Shown here: piece by piece, positions 17,790-27,586 of the stretch | Layout of the letters: each line of letters opens with the position of its first letter | How positions within the stretch are numbered: the stretch's first letter is position 1 | DNA from: CAZMUN01 sp964569815 | Lineage (GTDB): Archaea; Iainarchaeota; Iainarchaeia; Iainarchaeales; GCA-2688035 | DNA: 56,198 nucleotides | Direction: 5' to 3' | Assembly: GCA_964569815.1 (NCBI GenBank) | Contig: CAZMUN010000003.1 | Location: forward strand, 1 to 56,198 | The notes under the pieces: generated by a model | Told to the model about the DNA's origin: nothing | What the model saw: the letters and a program-made list of their open reading frames with translations, nothing else | The model's database searches: none | Translations under genes and position numbers: made by a program

Positions 17790-20700
17790 ATGGAATCGCC
17801 TTTGATAGAGAAGGTCGTGGAAAAAATAAAATCAGGCTACTTTTTCCTAGAAGACCGCTACTACGCAGTTTTAGACAAAATAAACAAGCAGGTTCCAATC
17901 TACAAAGTTGTGGACCCCGTTGACAAGGTTGTTCCGTCTTTTTTGGTCCTGGCTGCAATAATCCTGCTTCTTGCACTATTTTTCGTTTTTATTGCCCAAG
18001 CCGCTGTTCCAATGTCTGCCACTTTAAGAGTTGTTGACAGCAAAGGCGAGTATGTTCCAGGCGTATCAATAGAGCTTTCATCAGAAAGCTTTGATTTTGA
18101 CAGCTTTGAAACAGACGAATTCGGCGAAACAATTGTAAGCCTGCCTAGCCCTAAAATAGATGCTGAAGGCACGTTTACCAAAGAAGGATACCTTGACCTC
18201 AAGAGAACGGTTACCTTAAAAGCCAACAAGTCATCTGAGGTAACGCTGCAGCTAAAGCCATCAGATATAGACCTGCAGCCCAAAGACCTCACCATACGCG
18301 TTTACGACAGCAGAACAAACCAGCCAATAACAAAAAAAGTTATTCTGACATTTGAGTGCAGCAGCGGCGCATTCCCACCGGAAAAACAGGAGGGCACAAC
18401 TGGCCAGTTTGAAGTTGTGAAGCCTGCAAACTGCTCTTCCCTTAGCGCGACAGCGGAAGCAGAAGGCTATGCGAAAAGAAGCAAAACCCTTTCATCTACG
18501 ATAAACACCCTTTACCTTTCCTCTGATTCGGCTCCAACTGAAACAACTGGCAGACTAAATGTTCTTGTAAAAGATTCAGGAAACAACCCCGAGCCAGATG
18601 CAACTGTGCGCGTGATAGACGAAACCACGGACTTGGAAACAGACAGCTCAAGCACCGGCGCCAGCGGAAACGCGCTTATATCAAGCCTTCAACCAGGGCT
18701 TTACACCGTTTCAGTGATAACGCCTGACGGCAGAACAGGCCGCGAAACAGGCATTTATGTGAGAGCAGGCCAAACAGAAACCGTTACCATAACGCTGATA
18801 AGCGCTGCCGATGCACTAAGCAAAAAAATATTTCTGGAAGTAAAGGAAGAAGGGCCTCTGGCTGTGATTTCTGAAGTGCAGGTTTTCATTTACGAAAACG
18901 GTGTGATGCTTGACAGCACTTCCTCTGACAGCTCTGGCATAATAAACAAGAGGATAGTTGAACCAGCTGATGGAGCCACTTACCTAGTGGTTTTGGCACA
19001 TCCTGAGTTCATAACAAAAATCGTTGACGACGTTCCATTAAAAGAGCTCTCAGATGACATCCCAATAGCCATTACCATGACCCGCGCCTCGATGGAGGAC
19101 CCGGCAACGAGCAGCGAAATACTCATAACAGTTGTAGATGAAGAAAGGCTGCCTGTTGAAGACGCCCTTGTAACAGTATATGACTCGGAATACCCTGAAA
19201 TTCCCCTCAAAACGCCTCCTGGCAGAACACTGGAAGACGGAACCTATCTTTTAACAAACCTTGCCCCCGACCGCGAGTATTTTGCAAAAGCAAAGGACCA
19301 GGACGGAACATCAGAAGGGCAGTCAGATACAGGCACGACAACAGCAGGCGAAACCCTAAACCTTGAAGTAATGGTAGTATTGGGACAGGGGGACATAGAA
19401 GTGCTTGTCTTTGACGCGGAAACCGAAAACAAGGCGCCAATACCAAATGCCGAAGTGGAGTTCATTGACGCATACGACTTTCCAACCGTTGTAGCAACCT
19501 GCACAACAGGTCCGGAAGGGTCATGCACTTCAGAGCCGATTCCTGCAGACAAATACGTTGTGGTAAAAGCAAAAGCAACAGGCTTTATGCCCGCTTACTC
19601 GGTTTCAAGGGTTGACATAATAAACCGCAACACGGCAGATGTTGAAATAGGCTTGGAGCACGAGTCAAGCATTCCGCCAGGCATAGGCAAAATGGATATA
19701 AGGTTCAGAAGCTTTTGCCAGGACAGGAAATGTGAAAATTCAGCAGACAAAATCGAATCAGACGAAGCAGGAACCTTAACCTATTATGCTAAATTCGAAC
19801 TCATCTTTGCAGAAGATGCATCATATGAAAACACGGTCCAGCACATAAGAGCAGGCCCTGATTCGGAAATAAGCCTGCCTGCGCCAACAGGCTACAAAAT
19901 CAAGCTAATGAACGCCCACGGCCCTCTCTTTACCTCTGCACCCTTATCAAGCTGCTGGAACAACGATCCAGTGGACCCTTTCACGGACCCGGAGGAATGC
20001 GCAACCCAGCTTGACGCAAAGCAGGTAAACATCTACTACCCTGACCTTGAAGGAAAGCAAATCATTCCAGTTGTAGTGGAATTCTCTGTTGAAGCAGGCT
20101 TGGAAGACGGTGAAGAGCTGGAAATGCACTACAAGGCAAAAACAAGCGTTTCGCAAGAAGACTTCTTCACAGAAAACAAGGTCAAATACTTTTTAATTGA
20201 CGAATTCCTTTGCGAGGGCCAAGACATTGCCTGGAGCTTTTCTTTGATAAACCCGGACGAAAGCGAAGCAGTGCTTGAAACAGGGGAAGATGCCGCCAAT
20301 GAATTGGAGGTGAACCAGGGCCACGCCCTTGCATTTGAACTCTACAACTGCAGCAACCAGGACTTTTCATCAGCTGCCTTAAAAGCAGAGGTCCCTGGAA
20401 CAGACCCTGAAGCCATTTCATTCACTGCAGCAGAGCCATACAGCAAGGGGCCAGTAAACGCTTCAGGAGAAGAAACCTTTTCATTTGCAGCAGACACAAT
20501 ACTGGCAGGCCAGCTCCCGTTTTACACAGTGGCCGAAGCCGACTTAACAAACATAGTTTTCAACTTTTCTGGTGCGGGCCGCGCCTCAACCAAAACAATT
20601 CCATTCAGCATAGAAAGCAACCTAAGGCTACGCGTGCCATTTGTTCCAAGCAAGCTTGCCCCCTACAGGCCGGAAAACCTTTGGGGCGAAGTGCAAGATG

Positions 20701-23700
20701 CTTCCCTGAGGACACCTATAGAAAACGCCCACGTCAAATTGGAAATAGACGGCCAGGACCCACGCGATTTCACAACAGGGGCAGACGGCCAGTTTTCGTT
20801 TGAAAGCATCACAGGCCTTGAAGGCCTAAGCGAAGTAACTCTTACGGTAAGAAAAGCAGGCTACAAGACCTTTGAAGAGACAATTCCGATTGGAACAGAT
20901 TCCGGTGCATTCAACCCGGATTTGGAATGCGTTGGCATAGAAAAAAACACGCAACAGGAGTTTTCACTGCACTTTGTAAGAAACAGTACAGTCCAGTCCC
21001 AAATTAAAGACACTTTTGAAGTAGTAAACGGCTGCGATTCCCCGGTCTTAATACGCATAAACTCCGAGCTCAAAACAGACAAGGCAAACGATTTCGCCTT
21101 GGACCCTGACGAAAAAGAAACAGTAACTGTTTATGCAGAAGCCTGGGAAAACCATCCTGACATGACAATAGGGGAATACGGCGTAATGGTGACAGCCAAG
21201 TACACTGCAGACCCTCCTGCAGCGCCATTCTTTGGGCCTCTGGCAACAGCCACGGTTTATGTAACAGACCCGACAAGCTGCTTCAGGCTAGCAGACCCTG
21301 CAAGCCCAGACAACCCTGATTTGATGAAATCAACCTTCAACATCGTTGAGGGGTCAGATGAAGGGCTGATAGTAAACGAATGCTTTGCCTACTTTGAAGA
21401 CCTGAAAATGCCCCGCCTTGACACAGTCCGCGGATATCTTGCAGTGGAAGACATATTCAAGCTAATATTCAACCCGCCGACCAAGCCAGCCGAAACCATC
21501 GGCAAGCAAAAGATTTTTGACCCAAGCAACCCAGGCTTTGGCGGCTCAGGAATGCTTTCATTCAATGCCATTGACAGCGGAGGCTATGTTTTCGTTGAAT
21601 GGGTTGACTTCCTTATGACAGACGGCGCCCACGATTCCGGCGCCAAACACAGGGTTTGGGCACAAACAAACAGGAGCGTTTGGTCAAATGTAACGTCACA
21701 GCTTCCATTCACAGACGCTCACCGCGGTCCAGCTGCGCCATCAAGCCTGCCTCATCCTGTAATAGACAACGAGGGCTGGGTTGACGTTGACACCTACTAC
21801 AAGTACACGCCAGGAGAGCACCCTTATTCTGATTTGCTTACAAACAACCCAATGTGGCAGGGCCAGCACAATGTATGCAACATAAACCTTACAGGCTTTG
21901 AACCAGGGCTCTCAGAATGCTCTGTGCCAAGCTACTTCCAGGGAAATCCAACCGTGCCATACAAAGTTGGTATGAATGCAAGCAAAATAAGGCTTGAGTC
22001 AAGCCAGCCTGCCACAACCAATGTTTCTGCCGCAAGATGGCAGTATATAAGTACCGATGCAGACCACGATGGCATAATAGACTTCACAATGCAGAACCGC
22101 GGCCTGATGGGCGAAACCTACGCGCTTATCGAAGTTGAGGACACCACCGATGTTCAATTTGTGGTTTCAGGCGAGGAACCCTCAAGCGGCATAACCGTCG
22201 CTTGGGCCTTGAGCAAAAGCTGTAACGTTAAGGGCGAAGGGACGGTAAGCCCTATGCCAGGCCCGCTTGTCGCAACACCGGGCCAGGTAATAGCAATGTC
22301 TGTTGATGAAGCCGTTGGCATTGGGTCGCCAGCAGGCGTATTTGATTCTTTGGAAGCAGTGCCTGTAAATGACTTGCTTCCCGAAAATCCAAAAAACATC
22401 TCTGAGGTTACCCTTGTTCTTAACGAAAACCAGGAGCAATTTAAAATAGAGGACCTTTCGCCAGATTCTACAGAAGAAATGGTTTTAATGGTCTACAGCG
22501 GCGGCGCCTGGGAAAGGGTAGGCCGCTTTGATGCTGAAAATACAGGTGCCAAAACCCTGCAATACACAGACATCCTTTCAGCAGAGCTCATCGCACTCGT
22601 AAACAGCACTAATGCCACCGATATGATGGTCGATGACATATTCATGAACTATTTTATAATAAACACTGAAGAAGCGCAGGTAGGTCAAGGCTCGCTTGCC
22701 ATACCCATAGGCGAAATTTCTGCAGAATCCGACATGCCTCCAGACAACACCGGCCTTGAATGCATTCCAGGCACTTCCCTTTACACTTTGTCCACCGACT
22801 CAACAGAAGCAGTGGTTTACTTCAGCGAAAGCAAGAGCCCGACACATTCAGACCCTTACGGCATTTCAGGAGAACAGCAAAGGATTGTCGCAGCAACCTC
22901 TTCACCTGAACAGGCAGGAAACACCCAAACAGAGCGCTTCCATGTAAGGGTTGTGGGGGAAGCGGCAACCCAGTGCATTTCAGAAAGCGGCATGGTTGGA
23001 AGCACGGGCATTGGCTCAAAGCCCCGCGTTCTCTTAGACTGGGACTGGGGTGCAATAACGACAGAAACCTGCAACGAAGCCAATGAAAGCTTTGTTTACT
23101 GTGACCCTGCGCAATTCACTGCCTCTTTAATAAAAAGGCTTGAAGAAATAAGAACGCTTGCAGCGGATGACATTACAGGCAACCTCATGGAAATCAGGCA
23201 AAAACAGCTCTTCAAAGCCTACCTTATAGAAGATGCTTACACCCCTGACTTCAGGAACGACTTTGTTGAGTTCTATGCAAACCAGTTCCTTGTGGATGAA
23301 ATGGCCAACGAAAAGCATCCTTGGGGCAACTACCTTTTAGACCAGGAAAAGCTTGTCTTAAACACCGAGGCAGCCCGCTCTGAGTCAGACCCGCAAGAGC
23401 CTGACATGGTTGGCGCAGGCCTGCATGAAATATACATAGACTTTGACTTTTCAGGCGACCAGTTTGACTTTTTCTACGTAGAGCCCCAGCCAGACGGCTC
23501 AAACCAAGTTGACTTGCTTGCAAACATCACCGTATACATCACCAAGTTTTCCGATCCAGTAATACAAAACCCATTTTACTACCTGCCCTTCAACGGCGAT
23601 GTAGGCAGGGAAGATGGCGTTCTCCAAAGGGAGGGCTATGGCCTTTCATTTGAAAACGATTCCCAGCCATTGATGGTTGTAGGCGACTTAGCCCAAGGGT

Positions 23701-24473
23701 ATACAACTGTTTCGCCAGAGGGAAGCACTGCAAGGAAAACAGTCCTTACTGAAAACATTTCCGACTTCCTTTTCACCAACCTAGAGGAAAAGGGAATGCT
23801 GTTAAAGGTCGAAAACAACCAGAACGAAATAAAGTTCTCGCCTTCGATTGCAACGCCTGTCTTGGCTGAAACCGTTTCCTCTGAAAACAAGGCAGAGGCA
23901 TTCTACAATTTAAGGGACGGCTCAACAGTTGTTTCAGGGCCTGGCACGCTTGCATCCTGGAGCGGTTCCGGCTCTTCAATGAGAATGGACGGCATCTGCA
24001 CCGACTTCCACGACAACAAGCTCAGGAAAAGCATTGCAGACATGCCTGGAAGCGGCTGTGCCTCAAGCGTTGAAGGCTCTTATGGCTTTTCATATGAGCC
24101 AGCACCAAACGACGAAAAGCTTTACCTTGAAACAGTGTTCTATACGCCGGCATCAAGCGCAGTTCACTTGCGAAAATCCTGTGAAAACGAAAGCAACTTT
24201 TATGCGCCTGACGTTGACGGCATACAAAAAACAACCCAGTTGAGCACGCCTATTTCATTAAGCCTTGAAAACTTTGAAACAAGGGTTGTTTCCTTGGATG
24301 ACCTTGTAAGGCTTGTTGGAGACAGCTATATCTGTGTTTCACAGTCCGAAGACAGCCAATACTTTACCTTCTGGTGGAACCCGCAAAGGGTTCAGGAAAA
24401 TCTTGGCCAGGTAAAAGCAGCAATTTCGAACTGGCCTGAACTCGACTGTTCGGGTGCGCTTTCAAGCGAATAG
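17790..24473 (+). CDS. Giant surface protein, apparent fusion of the 1488- and 787-residue architectures
   Basis: 2227 residues. The N-terminus (SGYFFLEDRYYAVLDKIN, then VDPVDKVVPSF, then a transmembrane helix at about 50-72) is a close paralogue of the protein at 9116, and similarity can be followed to about residue 1190 (including a TDP-SCF block). The carboxypeptidase-regulatory/Ig-like modules recur through residues 75-650 and again near 1000. Residues about 1230-1690 are a unique linker region with a DADHDGIIDF Ca-binding-like loop. From about 1743 on it matches the 787-residue protein. No C-terminal anchor is visible, so the protein is held by its N-terminal helix. Probably an adhesin or envelope scaffold. 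Confidence 0.8.
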   Translation: MESPLIEKVVEKIKSGYFFLEDRYYAVLDKINKQVPIYKVVDPVDKVVPSFLVLAAIILLLALFFVFIAQAAVPMSATLRVVDSKGEYVPGVSIELSSESFDFDSFETDEFGETIVSLPSPKIDAEGTFTKEGYLDLKRTVTLKANKSSEVTLQLKPSDIDLQPKDLTIRVYDSRTNQPITKKVILTFECSSGAFPPEKQEGTTGQFEVVKPANCSSLSATAEAEGYAKRSKTLSSTINTLYLSSDSAPTETTGRLNVLVKDSGNNPEPDATVRVIDETTDLETDSSSTGASGNALISSLQPGLYTVSVITPDGRTGRETGIYVRAGQTETVTITLISAADALSKKIFLEVKEEGPLAVISEVQVFIYENGVMLDSTSSDSSGIINKRIVEPADGATYLVVLAHPEFITKIVDDVPLKELSDDIPIAITMTRASMEDPATSSEILITVVDEERLPVEDALVTVYDSEYPEIPLKTPPGRTLEDGTYLLTNLAPDREYFAKAKDQDGTSEGQSDTGTTTAGETLNLEVMVVLGQGDIEVLVFDAETENKAPIPNAEVEFIDAYDFPTVVATCTTGPEGSCTSEPIPADKYVVVKAKATGFMPAYSVSRVDIINRNTADVEIGLEHESSIPPGIGKMDIRFRSFCQDRKCENSADKIESDEAGTLTYYAKFELIFAEDASYENTVQHIRAGPDSEISLPAPTGYKIKLMNAHGPLFTSAPLSSCWNNDPVDPFTDPEECATQLDAKQVNIYYPDLEGKQIIPVVVEFSVEAGLEDGEELEMHYKAKTSVSQEDFFTENKVKYFLIDEFLCEGQDIAWSFSLINPDESEAVLETGEDAANELEVNQGHALAFELYNCSNQDFSSAALKAEVPGTDPEAISFTAAEPYSKGPVNASGEETFSFAADTILAGQLPFYTVAEADLTNIVFNFSGAGRASTKTIPFSIESNLRLRVPFVPSKLAPYRPENLWGEVQDASLRTPIENAHVKLEIDGQDPRDFTTGADGQFSFESITGLEGLSEVTLTVRKAGYKTFEETIPIGTDSGAFNPDLECVGIEKNTQQEFSLHFVRNSTVQSQIKDTFEVVNGCDSPVLIRINSELKTDKANDFALDPDEKETVTVYAEAWENHPDMTIGEYGVMVTAKYTADPPAAPFFGPLATATVYVTDPTSCFRLADPASPDNPDLMKSTFNIVEGSDEGLIVNECFAYFEDLKMPRLDTVRGYLAVEDIFKLIFNPPTKPAETIGKQKIFDPSNPGFGGSGMLSFNAIDSGGYVFVEWVDFLMTDGAHDSGAKHRVWAQTNRSVWSNVTSQLPFTDAHRGPAAPSSLPHPVIDNEGWVDVDTYYKYTPGEHPYSDLLTNNPMWQGQHNVCNINLTGFEPGLSECSVPSYFQGNPTVPYKVGMNASKIRLESSQPATTNVSAARWQYISTDADHDGIIDFTMQNRGLMGETYALIEVEDTTDVQFVVSGEEPSSGITVAWALSKSCNVKGEGTVSPMPGPLVATPGQVIAMSVDEAVGIGSPAGVFDSLEAVPVNDLLPENPKNISEVTLVLNENQEQFKIEDLSPDSTEEMVLMVYSGGAWERVGRFDAENTGAKTLQYTDILSAELIALVNSTNATDMMVDDIFMNYFIINTEEAQVGQGSLAIPIGEISAESDMPPDNTGLECIPGTSLYTLSTDSTEAVVYFSESKSPTHSDPYGISGEQQRIVAATSSPEQAGNTQTERFHVRVVGEAATQCISESGMVGSTGIGSKPRVLLDWDWGAITTETCNEANESFVYCDPAQFTASLIKRLEEIRTLAADDITGNLMEIRQKQLFKAYLIEDAYTPDFRNDFVEFYANQFLVDEMANEKHPWGNYLLDQEKLVLNTEAARSESDPQEPDMVGAGLHEIYIDFDFSGDQFDFFYVEPQPDGSNQVDLLANITVYITKFSDPVIQNPFYYLPFNGDVGREDGVLQREGYGLSFENDSQPLMVVGDLAQGYTTVSPEGSTARKTVLTENISDFLFTNLEEKGMLLKVENNQNEIKFSPSIATPVLAETVSSENKAEAFYNLRDGSTVVSGPGTLASWSGSGSSMRMDGICTDFHDNKLRKSIADMPGSGCASSVEGSYGFSYEPAPNDEKLYLETVFYTPASSAVHLRKSCENESNFYAPDVDGIQKTTQLSTPISLSLENFETRVVSLDDLVRLVGDSYICVSQSEDSQYFTFWWNPQRVQENLGQVKAAISNWPELDCSGALSSE

Positions 24474-24496
24474 TTTCATTTAAGCAGAGGCTTTCC

Positions 24497-25549
24497 ATGT
24501 TTCCCTTTTTTTATCTAAACATTCTGGCAGTATGCCTTCTTGGATTTTTCACATCCTACACAGACCTCAAAAAAGGCATTATAAAAAACAAGGCCGTTTT
24601 TCCTGCAATCGCGTTTGCTTTTCTGCTCACTATCCTAAACGGCTTCAGCTTTTACGCCTTTCTATTAAACGGATTGCTTGCATTTGCTTTGGGTTTGGTT
24701 CTGTGGCTTGCTGGCCTTTGGAGTGCCGGAGACGCAAAGCTTTTCCTTGCCTTTGCCCTGCTTTTTCCCTTGAACATGAATCTTTCTTCCCTTTTTCCAT
24801 CTTTTGGAATATTCATTTATTCCTTTGTCCCAGCCTTTGCCCTGCTTTTAGTGCTTGTTCTCCTCAAAACAAGCTCGAAACAAAAGCTTGATGCCTTGAA
24901 AGAGGCCTTTAAGCCAGGCCTTGTGCTGTCAGTGGCAGTTTTTCTTTTCGCTTTCTACTGGATTCTGGAAAATATGCTGGTCTTTTTTGCAATTCAACTG
25001 GATTTTCTATCCCTTTCATTGCTTTTGTTCCTAATTGTGTCGTTTGTTGAATTCATTCTTCCCAAAAAGTCTGTTTACTTCTTTGCCCTAGTTTCAGCGG
25101 CCTTTGCCTTCATAGAATTTGAGGAAATCCTGACGCCTTTCTTCATTGGCTTTTTTCTCTCATTCCTGCTCATAGTTCTGGTCGTGCTTTTTTTTGTCCT
25201 AAGGCTTGGCTTTGCCTGCTTTGGAAAAGAAAAAAGGCTTTCAGATTTAAGGCCTGGAATGGTTTTGCTTGATTCCATTGTTTTCCGGGGAAAAAGGCTT
25301 GAAAAAAAAGAAGTTCTTCTTCCGTCCTTTGTAAACATTTTTTCGAAAATAAGGGAAAAAAAGGCAGTGGAAACAGGCCCAAAAGGCCTAAGCCAAAAAG
25401 ACATCTCTTTCCTAAAAAAACAGCAAAAGAAAGGCCTTCTTGCATTTGAAACAGTTTCAGTGCAGGAAACACTGCCCTTTGCCCCCATAATTTTTATTGG
25501 AACCCTTCTTTTACTTCTCTCCTACCTGCTTCCATTCTCTCTGTTTTAA
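24497..25549 (+). CDS. Prepilin peptidase-like A24 aspartic protease
   Basis: 350 residues, polytopic. The two catalytic aspartate sites of the A24 (TadV/FlaK/PibD) family are present: SYTDLKKGII in the first loop (near residue 22) and SAGDAKLFL (near 80). About eight hydrophobic segments follow. A cytoplasmic segment (LRPGMVLLDSIVF, then GLSQKDISFLKKQ) and a last helix after LPFAPIIFIG are typical of archaeal prepilin peptidases with a C-terminal domain. The enzyme cleaves type-III signal peptides of pilins or archaellins at the membrane. It follows the giant surface gene by 23 nt. No clear pilin is encoded in the window. Confidence 0.82.
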   Translation: MFPFFYLNILAVCLLGFFTSYTDLKKGIIKNKAVFPAIAFAFLLTILNGFSFYAFLLNGLLAFALGLVLWLAGLWSAGDAKLFLAFALLFPLNMNLSSLFPSFGIFIYSFVPAFALLLVLVLLKTSSKQKLDALKEAFKPGLVLSVAVFLFAFYWILENMLVFFAIQLDFLSLSLLLFLIVSFVEFILPKKSVYFFALVSAAFAFIEFEEILTPFFIGFFLSFLLIVLVVLFFVLRLGFACFGKEKRLSDLRPGMVLLDSIVFRGKRLEKKEVLLPSFVNIFSKIREKKAVETGPKGLSQKDISFLKKQQKKGLLAFETVSVQETLPFAPIIFIGTLLLLLSYLLPFSLF

Positions 25550-25583
25550 AAAATCTTCCCCCCTTGCTTTTTTTGAGCCTATC

Positions 25584-25907
25584 ATGGGAGAAAAAGACAA
25601 CTTTGAAACAGATGAAAAGCAAAGCCTTGTGCTTGTTTCAGTCAACCCCAAAATATTCTCCCTGCCAGTCATTTTTTCGGCAGCCTACTGGATGATGGAC
25701 AAGGCGTTTGTAGTAATAGACGGCAGCCCGGAAACACAAGTTGTGGTTTCATTAAGGCCGAGAAAAAACCAAAAGCTTGAAGAGCTTGCAAGGCTTTTCA
25801 ACGACGAACTCTTAAACTATGCTGTCAACGCAGAAGAAACCAAAAAAACGGAATCCCTGAGAAACGAGCTCATAAAACAGGCCTTTGCAGGCCACTCAGG
25901 CAAATGA
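25584..25907 (+). CDS. hxsD: His-Xaa-Ser system protein HxsD-like
   Basis: 107 residues from the ATG at 25584. The frame is open further upstream, but that part runs through the end of the peptidase gene. An AT-rich TATA-like stretch (25542-25555) suggests its own promoter. The pattern is that of HxsD: a beta-strand-rich first half (VSVNPKIFSLPVIFSAAYWM, then a strand ending VVVSLRPR) and a helical second half (LARLFNDELLNYAV, then ETKKTESLRNELIKQAFA). HxsD is a small conserved partner of the HxsB and HxsC radical SAM enzymes. Its stop overlaps the next start (ATGA). It is first of the HXS gene group. Confidence 0.78.
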   Translation: MGEKDNFETDEKQSLVLVSVNPKIFSLPVIFSAAYWMMDKAFVVIDGSPETQVVVSLRPRKNQKLEELARLFNDELLNYAVNAEETKKTESLRNELIKQAFAGHSGK

Positions 25908-26164
25908 TTAAAATGAGGCAAATAACCCTTGACAAAAAGAAAAACACCGCATTCCTAGACCTCAACAGCTTTTTCTACCCCAGGCATCTTCTTCAGTTTG
26001 CCAAAGCCGAGTTTTCAAAAAACGCGCAAATATCCTTTTCACAGGAAAACGGCCGCACAAAAGTTGAAATCAAACCCAAAGGGAAAGCCAGCGCAGAGGA
26101 AACAGCACTGTACTTCTGCAACTATGCTCTGGGCTTGAAGCAGGAGTTTGGAGACCATGCCTGA
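25904..26164 (+). CDS. Second small HxsD-like protein
   Basis: 86 residues, coupled to the previous gene by an ATGA overlap. The layout echoes its neighbour: strands (ITLDKKKNTAFLDLNSF), a helix starting at YPRHLLQFAKAEF, strands (KVEIKPKG) and a closing helix (EETALYFCNYALGLKQ). It could be a diverged duplicate of HxsD or a PqqD-like peptide-binding partner. The assignment rests on gene position and secondary-structure pattern, not on clear sequence identity. It overlaps hxsB by 8 nt. Confidence 0.55.
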   Translation: MIKMRQITLDKKKNTAFLDLNSFFYPRHLLQFAKAEFSKNAQISFSQENGRTKVEIKPKGKASAEETALYFCNYALGLKQEFGDHA

Positions 26165-27551
26165 AACCAAAGCCAAACAAATGCCAAAATTCCAAAAAAA
26201 CAAGTTTTTTTTGCACAAGCTGGCAAACGGAAAAAATCTGCTTATAACAGAACTCGGCAGGTTCACAGCCCTGACAGGCCAGGAATTCCAGCAATTCCAA
26301 AAAGGAAGCCTTTCCAAAGAGCTGTTCAAAAAACTTGAGGAAAGCCACCTCATTGCAACAGAAAAGAACAAGCCAAAAATGGTTTCAGATTATAGGACAA
26401 GGTATGGCCATGCAGGGGAAGGAATTTCCCTTCATATAGTTAACCCGAGCATGAAATGCAACCAAAACTGCCTTTACTGCTATGCAAACGCACAACCTTT
26501 GGAAAGAAAAGGCTTTGACCTAGACCAAAAGACTGCAAAAAAAATAGTTGACTTCATATGGCAGACCCCCAGAAAAAACCTTGTAATAGAATTCCAGGGA
26601 GGCGAGCCCCTGGCAAACTTTCCTGCAATAGAATACATCGTAAACTATGCAAAAACAAAGAAGGGAAAAAAAGTGCACTGGCGCATTGTCTCCAATCTTT
26701 CCCTAATGGACGACACAATTGCATCCTTCTTCAAAAAAAACAAGGTCCTTGACATCTGCACCTCCCTAGACGGCCCAAAAAACGTCCATGACAAAAACCG
26801 GCTCCTAAAAGGGGGCAGTAGCTTTGACAAAACAGTTGAATGGATTAAAAGGCTAAAACAGGACCACGACTTTGAATACGTTGGAGCGCTTTGCACCGTA
26901 ACCAAACACAGCCTCCCCTATGCAAAAGAAATCGTTGACCAATACCTTGAATTGGGGCTGCCTGACATAACGCCTGTTCCACTGAGAAAAATAGGCCGTG
27001 CCGCCAAAAACTGGGAAAAAATCGGCTACCAAGGCCATGAATACCTTAGCTTTTGGAAACAAGCATTGGAATACTGCCTTCAAAAAACCAGGGAAGGCAA
27101 AAAAATAAGCGAGCAGTTTTCAGTCATGATGCTGGACAAAATGAACAAAGTGAGGCCAAGCTACCACACCTGCTTTTCAAAGCCATGTGGAGCAGCATTA
27201 ATGCAGTGCAGCTATCAGCCCAACGGCGACATATACACATGTGATGAAGCAAAAGCAGAGCCAATCTTCAAAATCGGGGACATTGAGCAGAGCTATGAAC
27301 AGGTGTTCACCTCGCCAGAAGCCCTGAACATGGTTTCCATTTCCTCCTCTTTGGGCTTTGCATGCAACGAATGCCCCTTCACAGGCTTTTGCAGGATATG
27401 CCCTGTAATGCTTTACTGCACTCAAGGAAACCTTGTTCCAAAGCTTTCATTTGATGAAGACTGTAAAACCAAAAAAGCCCAGTTTTCTTACCTGCTTGAA
27501 AAGCTTTTCGGGCCAGACAAAGACATTTTAAGGGAATGGCAAGGCAAATAA
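26157..27551 (+). CDS. hxsB: HxsB-type radical SAM/SPASM peptide maturase
   Basis: 464 residues from the ATG at 26157, with GGAG sequences just upstream; a TTG at 26148 is also in frame. The N-terminal domain (about 15-85, HKLANGKNLLITELGRFTAL) resembles the leader-recognition part of HxsB. The radical SAM core has MKCNQNCLYCYAN (Cys 101, 105, 108) and VIEFQGGEPLANF, a signature close to HxsB. The C-terminal SPASM region (about 340-425) has many cysteines (CGAALMQC, TCDEA, ACNECPFTGFCRICP) for auxiliary Fe-S clusters. It probably modifies the His-Xaa-Ser peptide encoded 35 nt downstream. The exact chemistry is not known to me. Confidence 0.85.
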   Translation: MPETKAKQMPKFQKNKFFLHKLANGKNLLITELGRFTALTGQEFQQFQKGSLSKELFKKLEESHLIATEKNKPKMVSDYRTRYGHAGEGISLHIVNPSMKCNQNCLYCYANAQPLERKGFDLDQKTAKKIVDFIWQTPRKNLVIEFQGGEPLANFPAIEYIVNYAKTKKGKKVHWRIVSNLSLMDDTIASFFKKNKVLDICTSLDGPKNVHDKNRLLKGGSSFDKTVEWIKRLKQDHDFEYVGALCTVTKHSLPYAKEIVDQYLELGLPDITPVPLRKIGRAAKNWEKIGYQGHEYLSFWKQALEYCLQKTREGKKISEQFSVMMLDKMNKVRPSYHTCFSKPCGAALMQCSYQPNGDIYTCDEAKAEPIFKIGDIEQSYEQVFTSPEALNMVSISSSLGFACNECPFTGFCRICPVMLYCTQGNLVPKLSFDEDCKTKKAQFSYLLEKLFGPDKDILREWQGK

Positions 27552-27586
27552 TTAAAAACAAGAAAAAGCTATTATATGCTGTTATT

